Positions 17,247-25,997 of a stretch of DNA of 64,000 nucleotides are shown here, piece by piece (positions within the stretch are counted from its first letter, which is position 1; every line of letters begins with the position of its first letter). Under the pieces are notes generated by a model. That model searched no databases and was not told the origin of the DNA. It was given only the letters and a program-made list of their open reading frames with translations. Origin of the DNA: Nocardiopsis sp. CC223A (GTDB lineage Bacteria > Actinomycetota > Actinomycetes > Streptosporangiales > Streptosporangiaceae); NCBI RefSeq assembly GCF_030766825.1, contig NZ_JASFDV010000001.1, positions 1 through 64,000 on the forward strand, written 5' to 3'. A program made the translations under genes and the position numbers.

Positions 17247-19337
17247 GTGCCCCCCACCCCGCGGCCGGACGGCGCGGCCGCGCGCACCTATGTCGGCTGG
17301 CGGTACGCGGTGCTGCTGCCCCCACCCGGGCCGCCGCCGCGCCGACCGACGCCGGAGGAGGCCGCCGACCCCGCCGCGGAGGCGGAGGAGGCCCGGCGCG
17401 GGGCCGCGGACCGCACCGACCGCCCCCTCTACATCGCACTGGTCGGGCTCGGCACGTTCGCCCTGCTGTGCCTGGTGCTGTGGCCGCTGCGGGTGCTGCC
17501 CGCCACCCTCGCCGTCGGCGGCGTGCTGGCCTGCGCCGCCATCACCGTTCCGCTCGTCACCGCCCTGGTGCAGAGCCGCCGGGTCGCCGCCCAGCGGCTG
17601 GAGCTGGTCCGGGAGCGGCTGGCGGCCGAGCGCGCGGCCCGCGAACGCGAGCTGCACGACCGCCTGGACGGGCACGCCCGCGCGCACACCGCCTGGCAGG
17701 CGGCCTGCCGGGCGTTCGAGGCCCAGCCGCTCTGGCACGGGGTCACCGCCCCGCCCGACACCGACGCCGTCCTCGTCGTCGGCGGGGCCGACGCCGGCTG
17801 GTCGGCGCTGCTCACCACCATCGGGGTGTCCCGGCTGCGCGAGGGCGGCGACCTCACCGTCGTCGACCTCACCGGCCACTCCGTCACCCGCGACCTGGTC
17901 CGGCTGGCCCGGCGCTGCGCCGTGGCCCCGCGCCGCTGGGTGCTCCCCGCCGACCTGCCGAGCATGACCCTGGGCACCGACCTGGACGCCGGGCAGCGCG
18001 CCCGTATCCTCTCGGCCGTCGCCGCCGCCTCCGGGGGCGCCGACGACCCCGACGCCGACGAGACCCTGCTGCTGCGGCTCATGGAGGTGCTCGGCCCCCG
18101 CGCCGGGATCGCCGAGCTGATCGGCGGGCTGCGCGCCCTCATCACCCCCGAGGACGACGCCGCCGAGGACGACACGGCGCTCGCCCTGCTCACCCCCGAC
18201 CAGCGCGCCCGGGTCCGCGAACGCTGCGCGGACGACCCCTGGGAGCGGGCCTGGGAGCTGGAGCGCCGCCTCTCCCCGTTCGAGGCGGTCGGCACCCGCG
18301 CGGAGGAGGGCGAGTACGCCCAGGTCAAGATCATCTCCACGGACCGGGCCTCGGGCGAGGTCGCCGCCCGGGTGTACGGCACCTACGCGGTGGCGGCGCT
18401 CAGCGAGCTGCTGGAGGTGCCCGGCGGGCCGGGGGCCTCCCGGCGACCGCGCGGCCCGCGCGGGCGCACCGTGGTGGTGTGCGGGGCCGAGACCCTGCCG
18501 GAGGGCGAGCTCGACCAGGTGCTGTCGGCGGCCGGGGTCGGCGGTGTGGAGGTCGTCCTCATGTTCCGCGACGCCGTGCCCGCCGCCCTGGACCGGTTCG
18601 CCTCCCCGGGCCGACTGCCCGTGGTGATGCGCCAGGAGACCCGGGGCGGGGCCGCCGCCGCGGCCACCGTGATCGCCGCGGCCGAAGCCGGCGACCTGGC
18701 CCTGCACCGGCTCACCGAGACGGTCGCGGAGGAGGTGGGGGACACCGCCATCACCCCGGAGGAGGACCCCGGCGCCGAGGTGGTCGCCGACGACCGCTAC
18801 TTCGCCTCCCCGCACACCGAATCGGGAGCGGTCATCCGCAACGCGGCCGCCGCCGTCACCCCGCTGGACCTGGTCCGCCATGTGAGATCGGCCACGGTGT
18901 GGGGGGAGGCGACCTCGTCCCAGGAGTGGGCCGCCACCCCGCTGGACGCGGAGGGCGACGCCGACCGCCACACCCGCCCGATCGTCCCCGACGCTGAGAC
19001 GCTGCTCGCCCTTCCGGCCACCGCGGCCGTGGTCCTGGGCCCCGACGGGCCTGTCCTCACCGACACCAATCCGGGTATTCTCACCCTGTCCACAGCAACA
19101 CTGGCCACAGTGGACGACTCCCGGACCAGCGGTGACGAAAGCGACGGCGCGCCCGGACAGGCCGTGGGGGATCGTGACCGGCCGGAGCCGGTCCGGCCCC
19201 GTCTCCTCCCGCCCGCCGCCGTCCCCGACACGCCCGCCGGGACCGCCCCGGCACCCGCGGGGAGCGACGGCGCACCGGGCCGTGTACCGCCCAACCTCGG
19301 GCCACCGCCGGAGCGGCTGGACTGGCGGGTCCGATAG
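17247..19337 (+). CDS. Large two-TM membrane protein of unknown function upstream of murT
   Basis: A 696-residue protein with two adjacent hydrophobic helices (about residues 65-115, IALVGLGTFALLCLVLWPL and ILAVGGVLACAAIT-like), a charged helical stretch (LELVRERLAAERAARERELHDRL) and a long soluble part. The soluble region has a repeated alternation of hydrophobic strands such as AVLVVGGADAGWSALLTTIG and LTVVDLTGHS, reminiscent of P-loop NTPases of conjugation machines, but no Walker A is present. The tail (last ~90 residues) is Pro/Asp-rich. GTG 17247 is chosen for its AGGAGG site. It ends 84 bp before murT. I do not recognise the family. Confidence 0.75.
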   Translation: MPPTPRPDGAAARTYVGWRYAVLLPPPGPPPRRPTPEEAADPAAEAEEARRGAADRTDRPLYIALVGLGTFALLCLVLWPLRVLPATLAVGGVLACAAITVPLVTALVQSRRVAAQRLELVRERLAAERAARERELHDRLDGHARAHTAWQAACRAFEAQPLWHGVTAPPDTDAVLVVGGADAGWSALLTTIGVSRLREGGDLTVVDLTGHSVTRDLVRLARRCAVAPRRWVLPADLPSMTLGTDLDAGQRARILSAVAAASGGADDPDADETLLLRLMEVLGPRAGIAELIGGLRALITPEDDAAEDDTALALLTPDQRARVRERCADDPWERAWELERRLSPFEAVGTRAEEGEYAQVKIISTDRASGEVAARVYGTYAVAALSELLEVPGGPGASRRPRGPRGRTVVVCGAETLPEGELDQVLSAAGVGGVEVVLMFRDAVPAALDRFASPGRLPVVMRQETRGGAAAAATVIAAAEAGDLALHRLTETVAEEVGDTAITPEEDPGAEVVADDRYFASPHTESGAVIRNAAAAVTPLDLVRHVRSATVWGEATSSQEWAATPLDAEGDADRHTRPIVPDAETLLALPATAAVVLGPDGPVLTDTNPGILTLSTATLATVDDSRTSGDESDGAPGQAVGDRDRPEPVRPRLLPPAAVPDTPAGTAPAPAGSDGAPGRVPPNLGPPPERLDWRVR

Positions 19338-19420
19338 CCGATGGACAATAGTCTTGGCCCGACACATCGCCCGCCGCCGCAACGCATCGGCGCAGGTGAT
19401 CAAGCGATCGTGGAGAACAA

Positions 19421-20677
19421 ATGAGCGAGCTTCCCTTGCGCGCCCAACTGGCATCGGTACTGGGGAGGAGTGCGGCCGGCCTGTCCCGTGCCACGGGCCG
19501 CGGTGACGGCTCCGTGATCGGCGGCAAGATCGCGCTCAAGGTCGAACCCGACCTGCTCGCCAAACTCTCCAGGGGCCGCAGGCTCGCCCTGGTCAGTGCC
19601 ACCAACGGCAAGACCACCACCACCCGGCTCATCTCCCACGCGCTGCGCGAGCTCGGCGACGTCGCCACCAACGAGCACGGCGCCAACATGCCGACCGGGC
19701 ACATCACCGCGCTGTCCAACAACCGGGCCGCCGTCAACGGCGTCTTGGAGGTGGACGAGAAGTACCTGCCGCAGGTCCTGGTCGCCACCCGGCCCGCGTT
19801 CGTGGTCCTGATGAACCTCAGCCGGGACCAGATGGACCGCGCCTCGGAGATCAACCTCCTCGCCAAGCGCTGGCGCACCGCCCTGGGCAAGAGCGACACC
19901 CACGTCATCGCCAACGCCGACGACCCGCTCGTCGCCTGGGCGGGCATGGGCGCCCCGCAGGCCACCTGGGTCTCCGCCGGGCAGCGCTGGAAGGAGGACT
20001 CCTGGTGCTGCCCCGAGTGCGGCGGCCACCTCCGGCGCGACGAGGACCCGCACTGGGCCTGTCCCGAGTGCGGGCTCGCCCGCCCGCAGACCACCTGGGG
20101 CACGGACAACGGCTCCGACGTGCTCCTCACCCCGGAGGGGCGGCGCATCAAGCTCCGCCTCAACCTGCCCGGTGACGCCAACCGCTCGAACGCCGCCATC
20201 GCCGCCGCCACCGCGGCCGGGTACGGCCTGCACCCCGAGCGCACCGTGGAGCTCCTGCGCGAGATCACCTCGGTCGCGGGCCGCTACACCTCCGTGGTCA
20301 CCATGGGCGTGGAGGTCCGCCTGCTGCTGGCCAAGAACCCGGCGGGCTGGCTGGAGTCCTTCGCCGTCCTGGACCCGCCCACCACCCCGGTGATCCTCTC
20401 CGTCAACGCGCAGATCCCCGACGGCAAGGACACCTCCTGGCTGTGGGACGTCGACTACACCGTCCTGCGCGACCGCCGCGTGTTCGTCATGGGCGAGCGC
20501 CGCACCGACCTGGCCCTGCGCCTGGAGACCGACGGCGTGCGGTTCGAGGTCGCCGACCGGGTGGACGAGGTGCTGGCCAAGCTGAAGGCCGAGCAGCCAG
20601 GCCTGACCAAGGTCGACCTCATCGCCAACTACACGGCGTTCCAGCAGATCCGCACGGCCTACGGCCGCGTCCAGTAG
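19421..20677 (+). CDS. murT: Lipid II isoglutaminyl synthase, Mur-ligase-like subunit MurT
   Basis: A 418-residue Mur-ligase-family ATPase. The P-loop is VSATNGKTTTTRL (about residues 58-70), followed by the central Mur motifs (NEHGANM, LEVDEKYLPQV). A zinc-ribbon insertion carries C196, C197, C200, C214 and C217, a MurT-specific feature. With GatD it amidates the alpha-carboxyl of D-glutamate in the lipid II stem peptide, using glutamine. The gene is 9 bp before gatD, so the pair forms one operon, as in other actinomycetes and staphylococci. Confidence 0.96.
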   Translation: MSELPLRAQLASVLGRSAAGLSRATGRGDGSVIGGKIALKVEPDLLAKLSRGRRLALVSATNGKTTTTRLISHALRELGDVATNEHGANMPTGHITALSNNRAAVNGVLEVDEKYLPQVLVATRPAFVVLMNLSRDQMDRASEINLLAKRWRTALGKSDTHVIANADDPLVAWAGMGAPQATWVSAGQRWKEDSWCCPECGGHLRRDEDPHWACPECGLARPQTTWGTDNGSDVLLTPEGRRIKLRLNLPGDANRSNAAIAAATAAGYGLHPERTVELLREITSVAGRYTSVVTMGVEVRLLLAKNPAGWLESFAVLDPPTTPVILSVNAQIPDGKDTSWLWDVDYTVLRDRRVFVMGERRTDLALRLETDGVRFEVADRVDEVLAKLKAEQPGLTKVDLIANYTAFQQIRTAYGRVQ

Positions 20678-20686
20678 GAGACACCC

Positions 20687-21397
20687 ATGACGAACACCAG
20701 CGCCCTGCGGATCGTGTGGATCTACCCCGACCTGCTGAGCACCTACGGCGACCGCGGCAACGTCCTCATCCTGCAACGGCGGGCCGAGCTGCGCGGTATC
20801 CCCACCGAGATCGTGCACGTCCACTCCAGCGACCCGGTGCCCGAGCAGGGCGACATCTACCTGCTCGGCGGCGGTGAGGACCGCCCGCAGATCCTGGCGG
20901 CCGACCGCCTGCGCGCCGACGGCGGCCTGGCCCGAGCCGCCGCCCGCGGCGCCTGCGTCTTCGCGGTCTGCGCCGGCTACCAGATCATCGGCGAGAGCTA
21001 CGGCGACGACGAGGCCAACCCGTTGCCGGGCATCGGCATCCTCGACATCCGCAGCGGCCGCGGCCAGACCCGCGCCGTCGGCGAGATCGTCGCGGACGTG
21101 GACCCGTCCCTGGAGGTGGGCCGCATCACCGGTTTCGAGAACCACCAGGGCCGTACCGCGATCGGGCCGTCGGCCCGGCCGCTGTCCACCACGGTCCGCG
21201 GTATCGGCAACGACGACCGCACCGAGGGCGCCTACCAGGGCCAGGTGCTGGGCACCTACCTGCACGGCCCGGCGCTGCCGCGCAACCCGCAGCTGGCCGA
21301 CCTGCTGCTGCGCTGGCGCGTGGGGCGGTTGGCCCCGCTGTCCCCGGCCTGGGGCGAGCGCCTGCACGAGGAGCGCCTCGCCGCGGCCCTGTCCTGA
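20687..21397 (+). CDS. gatD: Lipid II isoglutaminyl synthase, glutamine amidotransferase subunit GatD
   Basis: A 236-residue class I glutamine amidotransferase of the CobB/CobQ-like type. The nucleophile is C95 in FAVCAGYQIIGESYG and the catalytic histidine is H193 in LGTYLHGPALPRN. It hydrolyses glutamine and passes ammonia to MurT for D-isoglutamine formation in peptidoglycan. ATG 20687 lies behind GTAGGAGACACCC. It ends at a hairpin terminator 21 bp downstream. Confidence 0.96.
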   Translation: MTNTSALRIVWIYPDLLSTYGDRGNVLILQRRAELRGIPTEIVHVHSSDPVPEQGDIYLLGGGEDRPQILAADRLRADGGLARAAARGACVFAVCAGYQIIGESYGDDEANPLPGIGILDIRSGRGQTRAVGEIVADVDPSLEVGRITGFENHQGRTAIGPSARPLSTTVRGIGNDDRTEGAYQGQVLGTYLHGPALPRNPQLADLLLRWRVGRLAPLSPAWGERLHEERLAAALS

Positions 21398-21417
21398 CGG
21401 ACACCGCACGACCACGA

Positions 21418-21447
21418 ACGGCCCGGCGGGCACCTCCGCCGGGCCGT
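21418..21447 (+). terminator. Hairpin terminator after murT-gatD
   Basis: Perfect 12-bp stem ACGGCCCGGCGG / CCGCCGGGCCGT with a 6-nt loop, 21 bp after the gatD stop. The following 21448-21708 hold no recognisable gene. Confidence 0.85.
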
Positions 21448-21721
21448 CGGCGTTCCCGTGGGCCGTCCGTTCTCCGCAGGCCCGGCCGCCGGACTCGGCC
21501 TCGGGACGGTTGCGGCGGCCTCCCGGTCGATGTGCGGCCGGTCTGGCCTCTGGTGTCCTGATTCGTTCGTAAGCGGTGCCAGATACCCCAGCCGTGGGGA
21601 ACGGGACTGTCAGAGAACGGACACGTGTTCCGCGGCCCTGCGACAATCTCCCGGCGGGCGGGCGGCGCGCCCGGGACCGGTTCCGCGCGTATGGGCGGGG
21701 CGGGCGGCTAGGGTCGCCCCC

Positions 21722-22642
21722 ATGAAGGCGATGGCGTTGCAGCAGTACGGCACGGAGGACTCCCTGCGGGAGACGGAGCTGCCCGAGCCCAAGGTGGCCC
21801 CGGGCGAGGTCCTGATCGGCGTGCGGGCGGCGGGGGTCAACCCCGTCGACTGGAAGCTCGCCGCCGGTGGGCTCGACCCGGTCATGGAGGCCGGGTTCCC
21901 CATGGTCCCCGGATGGGACGTGGCCGGGGTGGTCGAGGCGGTCGGCTTCGACGTCCCCGAGTACCGGGTGGGCGACGAGGTCTTCGGTTACATCCGCAAG
22001 GACTGGGCGCAGAACGGCGCCTACGCCGAGCGGGTGTCGGCGGGTGTGCGCCTGCTCGCCCCCAAACCGGCGTCGATGACCTGGGCGCAGGCGGCCGGTG
22101 CGCCCCTGGCGGGCCTCACCGCCCTCCAGGCGATCCGCCGGGTGGAGGTCCGCGAGGGCGACACGGTGCTGGTCCACGCGGCGGCGGGCGGAGTGGGCTC
22201 CCTCGGCGTGCAGATCGCACGGGCCCTGGGCGCCCGCGTCCTGGGCACCGCGAGCGAGCGCAACCACGACTTCCTGCGGTCGCTGGGGGCGGAGCCGGTG
22301 GCCTACGGCGAGGGCCTGGTGCGGCGGGTCCGTGCGCTGGCCCCCGCCGGGGTGGACGCGGTGCTGGACTTCGTCGGCGGGGGTGCGGCCGAACAGAGCC
22401 TGCCCCTGACCGGCGGCGCGCAGCGGGTGGTCTCGATCGCCGACGCGGAGGTGCAGCGGTTCGGCGGCCACTACCTGTGGGTGCGGCCCTCCTCCGAGGA
22501 CCTGGTCGAGCTGGGCGGCATGGCCGAGGCCGGGGTGCTGACCGTGCACGTCGAGCACGAGCTGCCGCTGACCGAGGCGGCCCGGGCGTGGCGGCTGAGC
22601 AAGGAGGGACGGACCCGCGGAAAGATCGTTCTGACCGTTTGA
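21722..22642 (+). CDS. NADP-dependent zinc-free alcohol dehydrogenase / quinone oxidoreductase family
   Basis: A 306-residue medium-chain reductase/dehydrogenase of the zeta-crystallin type. The N-terminal GroES-like domain includes GVRAAGVNPVDWKLAAGG; the Rossmann domain has VLVHAAAGGVGSLGVQIARA and a phosphate-binding serine/arginine at GTASERNHDF, pointing to NADP(H). No zinc-binding cysteines are present. The substrate is likely a quinone or enone. A -10-like TAGGGT (21709-21714) sits 7 nt before ATG 21722 with no ribosome site, suggesting a leaderless message. Confidence 0.92.
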   Translation: MKAMALQQYGTEDSLRETELPEPKVAPGEVLIGVRAAGVNPVDWKLAAGGLDPVMEAGFPMVPGWDVAGVVEAVGFDVPEYRVGDEVFGYIRKDWAQNGAYAERVSAGVRLLAPKPASMTWAQAAGAPLAGLTALQAIRRVEVREGDTVLVHAAAGGVGSLGVQIARALGARVLGTASERNHDFLRSLGAEPVAYGEGLVRRVRALAPAGVDAVLDFVGGGAAEQSLPLTGGAQRVVSIADAEVQRFGGHYLWVRPSSEDLVELGGMAEAGVLTVHVEHELPLTEAARAWRLSKEGRTRGKIVLTV

Positions 22643-22699
22643 TTCCTGTTTGTCAGAAAACGGGCGGAATGAACGAAGTATGTTCTGTGTCACACAGGC

Positions 22700-23443
22700 A
22701 TGGATGCCAGTGACCGCCGACGGGGGTCGCGCGGCGTACTCCGCGCCGCCGCGATCCCCGTCGCGGTGTTCATCGCCGCAACGGGCTGTGTCGCGACCGT
22801 GGCCGCCCTCACCGCCTCCCCGCTCTCGACCGTGCGGGTGACCGTGGGCGAGGAACCGGCCCCGCGGGCGCAGGACCCCGACCCGCCTGCCGCCGGGGCG
22901 GAGGAGTCCGGAGAGCCGCGGGCACCGACCCCCGAGCCCGGCGGACCCGACCCGGACGCAGCCGACCCGGAGGCCGAAGAACCGCGCGAGCCCGCCGCGC
23001 CGCAGTCGCCCGAGAGCGGACAGGACACCGCCGGTTCGCACACGGCGGACGTCCCGCCGGAGTCCTTCAACGGTGCCGAGGTCTACCACCACCCGTTCGG
23101 CGTGGTCGTGGAGCTCTGTTACACCGACTCCACCATCACCGACGGGATGGGATCCCACGCCGCCGCACCGGACGGGATGGAGTACCTCATCTACCGGCTC
23201 AACGTCACGAACCTGGGCGAGGGCCCGGCCGTCTTCGACCCGGTCGACTCCTACGGCGTCAGCACCGACGGCACGGTGTACCCCAGCGACCTCGACGCGG
23301 AGGTCACCGTGGCCTGGGACTACTTCTGGGGTCCCATCGTGCCGGACGAGACCGTCACCACGCACATCCTCTTCCTCGTCCCCACCGGGACCGAGATGGC
23401 CGAGGTCATGGTGGACGGCCTGAGCCCGCTCACCCCGAACTGA
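22700..23443 (+). CDS. Secreted or anchored DUF4352-like immunoglobulin-fold protein
   Basis: A 247-residue protein with an N-terminal hydrophobic signal (VLRAAAIPVAVFIAATGC, possible lipobox ATGC), a long Pro/Glu/Asp-rich linker (about residues 50-120) and a C-terminal domain with GMEYLIYRLNVTNLGEGPAVFD, DSYGVSTDGTVYPSD and the closing TTHILFLVPTGTEMAEV. That strand pattern is the DUF4352/Telo-like Ig fold seen on secreted actinobacterial proteins. Function unknown. It overlaps by 14 bp at its 3' end with the convergent YrdB gene. Confidence 0.8.
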   Translation: MDASDRRRGSRGVLRAAAIPVAVFIAATGCVATVAALTASPLSTVRVTVGEEPAPRAQDPDPPAAGAEESGEPRAPTPEPGGPDPDAADPEAEEPREPAAPQSPESGQDTAGSHTADVPPESFNGAEVYHHPFGVVVELCYTDSTITDGMGSHAAAPDGMEYLIYRLNVTNLGEGPAVFDPVDSYGVSTDGTVYPSDLDAEVTVAWDYFWGPIVPDETVTTHILFLVPTGTEMAEVMVDGLSPLTPN

Positions 23444-23831
23444 GCCCGCCCCGGCCGACCGCCTCCCGCACGCCCAGCAGCCACAGCACCCGGTCGTAGG
23501 CGCACAGGTGGTACACCACCAGCACCCCGGCGAACGCCGACGCCGCCGGCACCGCCCCGGCGGCCGCCAGCGCGGCCGCGGAGCCGAACAGCACCGCCCA
23601 CTCCACCAGCAGCCGCACCGGCCGGGGCACCGGAATCGGGGCGTCGCCCGACCGGGACGGGTCGCCGGGGACCGCGAACACCCCCCACACCGTCGCCGCC
23701 AGCAGCGGCACGGCGAACGGCGCCGACCAGCGCAGGTCCGGCAGCAGCAGCCACACCGCGCAGCCCAGCGCCACCAGGGCGGTCAGCTCCAGCAGCAGCC
23801 GCACCACGAGCATCCACGGTCTCTGGGACAC
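23430..23831 (-). CDS. YrdB-family (DUF2568) small membrane protein
   Basis: A 133-residue protein with four hydrophobic helices, beginning MSQRPWMLVVRLLLELTALVALG and containing RWSAPFAVPLLAATVWGVFAVPGDPSR, the signature segment of the YrdB/DUF2568 family. Function unknown. It is transcribed in the same direction as the upstream YgfZ gene, 57 bp away, and its 3' end overlaps the convergent DUF4352 gene. Confidence 0.88.
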   Translation of the reverse strand: MSQRPWMLVVRLLLELTALVALGCAVWLLLPDLRWSAPFAVPLLAATVWGVFAVPGDPSRSGDAPIPVPRPVRLLVEWAVLFGSAAALAAAGAVPAASAFAGVLVVYHLCAYDRVLWLLGVREAVGRGGLSSG

Positions 23832-23888
23832 TGCCTCTCCTCTCTGGGGGGAAGGGAAGGTAAGGCCCCTGGCCAGGGGAGCCGGGAA

Positions 23889-24917
23889 CTAGCGGGGGCG
23901 GCGGCGCAGGTCGATCTTGGCGTTGGCACCGGTGTCCGGGTCCACTACGACCTCCTGGCCCGCGGCGATCCCCTCCACCAGCAGATCGGCGTCGGTCGGC
24001 GCGGACCGCTTGACGACTCCCAGTGCGATCGGCCCCAGTTCGTGGTGGCGGGCCGAGGTGCCCACCCGCCCGACGGTGCGGCCGTCCAGCTCGATGGGGG
24101 CGCCCACCGTCGGCAGCCGCTCGGCGGTGCCGTCCAGGTGCAGCATGACCAGCCGCCGCGGGGGACGGCCCAGGTTGTGCACCCGGGCCACGGTCTCCTG
24201 GCCGGGGTAGCAGCCCTTGTCCAGGGCGACCGGCCGCCCGTCGCCCACCCAGTCCACCTCGTGCGGGATGGTGCGTTCGTCGGTGTCCAGCCCCGGGCGC
24301 ACCCGGTGGTACTCGATCCGGTGCGCCTCGAAGGCCCACATCCCGGCCGGGCGGGTCCCGGCGGCCGTCAGCGCCTCGGCGGTCTCCACCAGTCGGTCGG
24401 CGGGCAGGAACAGATCGGTCCCCTCCGGCGTGACGCGCACCGGCACACCGTCCGGGGCGACGGAGCCGAGAGCCTCCGCGGTCTCGGGGCCCACCAGGGT
24501 CAGCACGGCGCGCTCCCCGCTCAGGTCCGCCACCTCGACCCGCAGCATGAACCGCATCGAGTCCAGGAACTTCGCCAGGGCGGCGCCCTCCCCGGGCTCG
24601 GTGTGGATCCACGTCGTGGTGCCGTCGTCCACCAGCGACAGGTGGTGGCGCAGGTGCCCCTGCGTGTCCAGGACCAGCGCCTCGGTACCGCTGCCGGGGG
24701 CCAGCCCCCGGGTGAGCTGGCTGGTGAGGTCGTTCAGCCAGGTGAGCCGGTCGGGGCCGGTCACCGTCACCACGCCCCGGTTGCTCCGGTCCACCCACGC
24801 GCTCGCCCGCTCGACGGCCCGGCCCTCGTGGGCCGGGTCGCCGTAGTGCGCGGCGACCCCGGAGTCGGGGGAGTCGGCGCCCACGGCGCCCGGTGTGCTC
24901 AGCAGCGGCGAAGTCAT
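23889..24917 (-). CDS. ygfZ: YgfZ/GcvT-domain folate-binding protein (Fe-S cluster maintenance)
   Basis: A 342-residue tetrahydrofolate-binding protein of the GcvT fold. The diagnostic motif K234-G-C-Y-P-G-Q-E241 is complete, with the conserved cysteine C236. YgfZ helps assemble or repair certain iron-sulfur enzymes, such as MiaB, in a folate-dependent way. On the reverse strand a -10-like TAGTCT ends 6 nt before ATG 24917 and no ribosome site is visible, so a leaderless mRNA is likely. Confidence 0.93.
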   Translation of the reverse strand: MTSPLLSTPGAVGADSPDSGVAAHYGDPAHEGRAVERASAWVDRSNRGVVTVTGPDRLTWLNDLTSQLTRGLAPGSGTEALVLDTQGHLRHHLSLVDDGTTTWIHTEPGEGAALAKFLDSMRFMLRVEVADLSGERAVLTLVGPETAEALGSVAPDGVPVRVTPEGTDLFLPADRLVETAEALTAAGTRPAGMWAFEAHRIEYHRVRPGLDTDERTIPHEVDWVGDGRPVALDKGCYPGQETVARVHNLGRPPRRLVMLHLDGTAERLPTVGAPIELDGRTVGRVGTSARHHELGPIALGVVKRSAPTDADLLVEGIAAGQEVVVDPDTGANAKIDLRRRPR

Positions 24918-25055
24918 ACCCCGAGACTATCCATCCGCCGGGACGACCGAAAACAAGCCTCTGAACTGCGGTTTCTTCGGCAGAAAAAACATTTGCCCCG
25001 AGGGTCCCGCAGAACGTACCTTCGGTGTCACGCAGGAAAGGAGGTGGTCCAGAAG

Positions 25056-25094
25056 ATGAAGTCTTTTAGGACTGGCGAGGTGGCCGTCCGCTAG
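25056..25094 (+). CDS. 12-residue ORF with an unusually long Shine-Dalgarno sequence
   Basis: ATG 25056 to TAG encodes M-K-S-F-R-T-G-E-V-A-V-R. The upstream 25035-25050 reads GGAAAGGAGGTGGTCC, which is complementary over nearly its whole length to the 3' end of 16S rRNA (expected complement GAAAGGAGGTGATCC), far beyond a normal ribosome site. It lies alone between the divergent-facing ygfZ start and the nitrobindin 3' end. It may be a leader peptide or a ribosome-loading site rather than a structural gene. Function unknown. Confidence 0.45.
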   Translation: MKSFRTGEVAVR

Positions 25095-25259
25095 GACGAG
25101 CTCGCGTTCGCGCGACGTTCGTTCGCAGCGAATCCCAACGGACACCCGGATCCCGGGCCGCCGGAAATGGTCCGACCGGCCCCGCCCACACCGGCGGGAA
25201 GCGGCCCGGGGTCCGTCTCTTCATGCCAGGACCCCGGCGCCGGGTGCCGCCGGATCCCG

Positions 25260-25811
25260 TTACCGGTTCTCGGCGCCCTTGCCGACCTGCTTGAGCTGGG
25301 CCGACATGTACGAGCGCAGCGAGTGCCCGCGCGCCGCCAGGTCCCAGGCGTACCCCAGGGTCTCCCGGTTGTCGCCGAACAGGCCGTAGAGCCGGTGCGA
25401 GGCCGTCACGTCCAGGCCGGTGGAGGTGTGCAGCACCGCGTCCGTGGCCATCTCGACCCGGTTCGCGAACACGTTGCCCGCGTACGATTCGAGGAAGCCC
25501 TCGTTGTGCGTGATGAGCACCTCCAGGTGGACGACCGGAGCGCCCTCCTCGCGGTCGGCCGCGTCCTCCTCCGACAGCGCCCGCCAGTAGCCGGACTCCT
25601 CGGTGACCAGGTCGCCCAGGGTCCCGTCCGCGTTCATCCGCCAGGCCGAGCTGCGGTATTCGAGGTAGGGCAGGTTCGGCCGGTGCTCGAACACGATCTC
25701 CTGGCCGAACTGGAACTCCTCCTCGTCGGCGTAACCGGCGACGCCGACACCCTCCCAGCGGCCGAGCAGGAAGGACAGTTTCGCCAGATCGGCGTGTACA
25801 TCAGCGTGCAT
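25260..25811 (-). CDS. FABP/nitrobindin-like (DUF1794) heme-binding protein
   Basis: A 183-residue beta-barrel protein. The family signature appears at the start as LSFLLGRWEGVGVAGY (GxWxGxG), followed by FGQEIVFEHRPNLPYLEYRS, and the C-terminal heme-pocket histidine lies in DVTASHRLYGLFGDN. Nitrobindins bind ferric heme b and isomerise peroxynitrite to nitrate. Position between ygfZ and GIDE-domain genes matches other actinomycetes. A TACGCT box ends 8 nt before ATG 25811, so the message may be leaderless. Confidence 0.9.
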   Translation of the reverse strand: MHADVHADLAKLSFLLGRWEGVGVAGYADEEEFQFGQEIVFEHRPNLPYLEYRSSAWRMNADGTLGDLVTEESGYWRALSEEDAADREEGAPVVHLEVLITHNEGFLESYAGNVFANRVEMATDAVLHTSTGLDVTASHRLYGLFGDNRETLGYAWDLAARGHSLRSYMSAQLKQVGKGAENR

Positions 25812-25997
25812 GACATCAGAGCGTAGCGGTCCGCGGAGGCGGGGCGGCCACCGCCATTCCGGGGTAGCCGACTGGACATGCCCAATTGGCCCCGCTTTCT
25901 CGGAGAACTGGTAAAGATGGTGGGCGACGCGGTGTGTCCACGGGGCGTGTCGACCCGCCCGCGTCCTTACCTCCGAAGCACATCAAAGGGGCGGCCT

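Noticed and set aside
19400..23365. A 1321-codon open frame on the reverse strand across murT-gatD and the oxidoreductase
   Set aside because: It is antisense to well-supported genes; long open antisense frames are expected at very high GC3, and the translation is Gly/Arg/Val/His-rich without family motifs.
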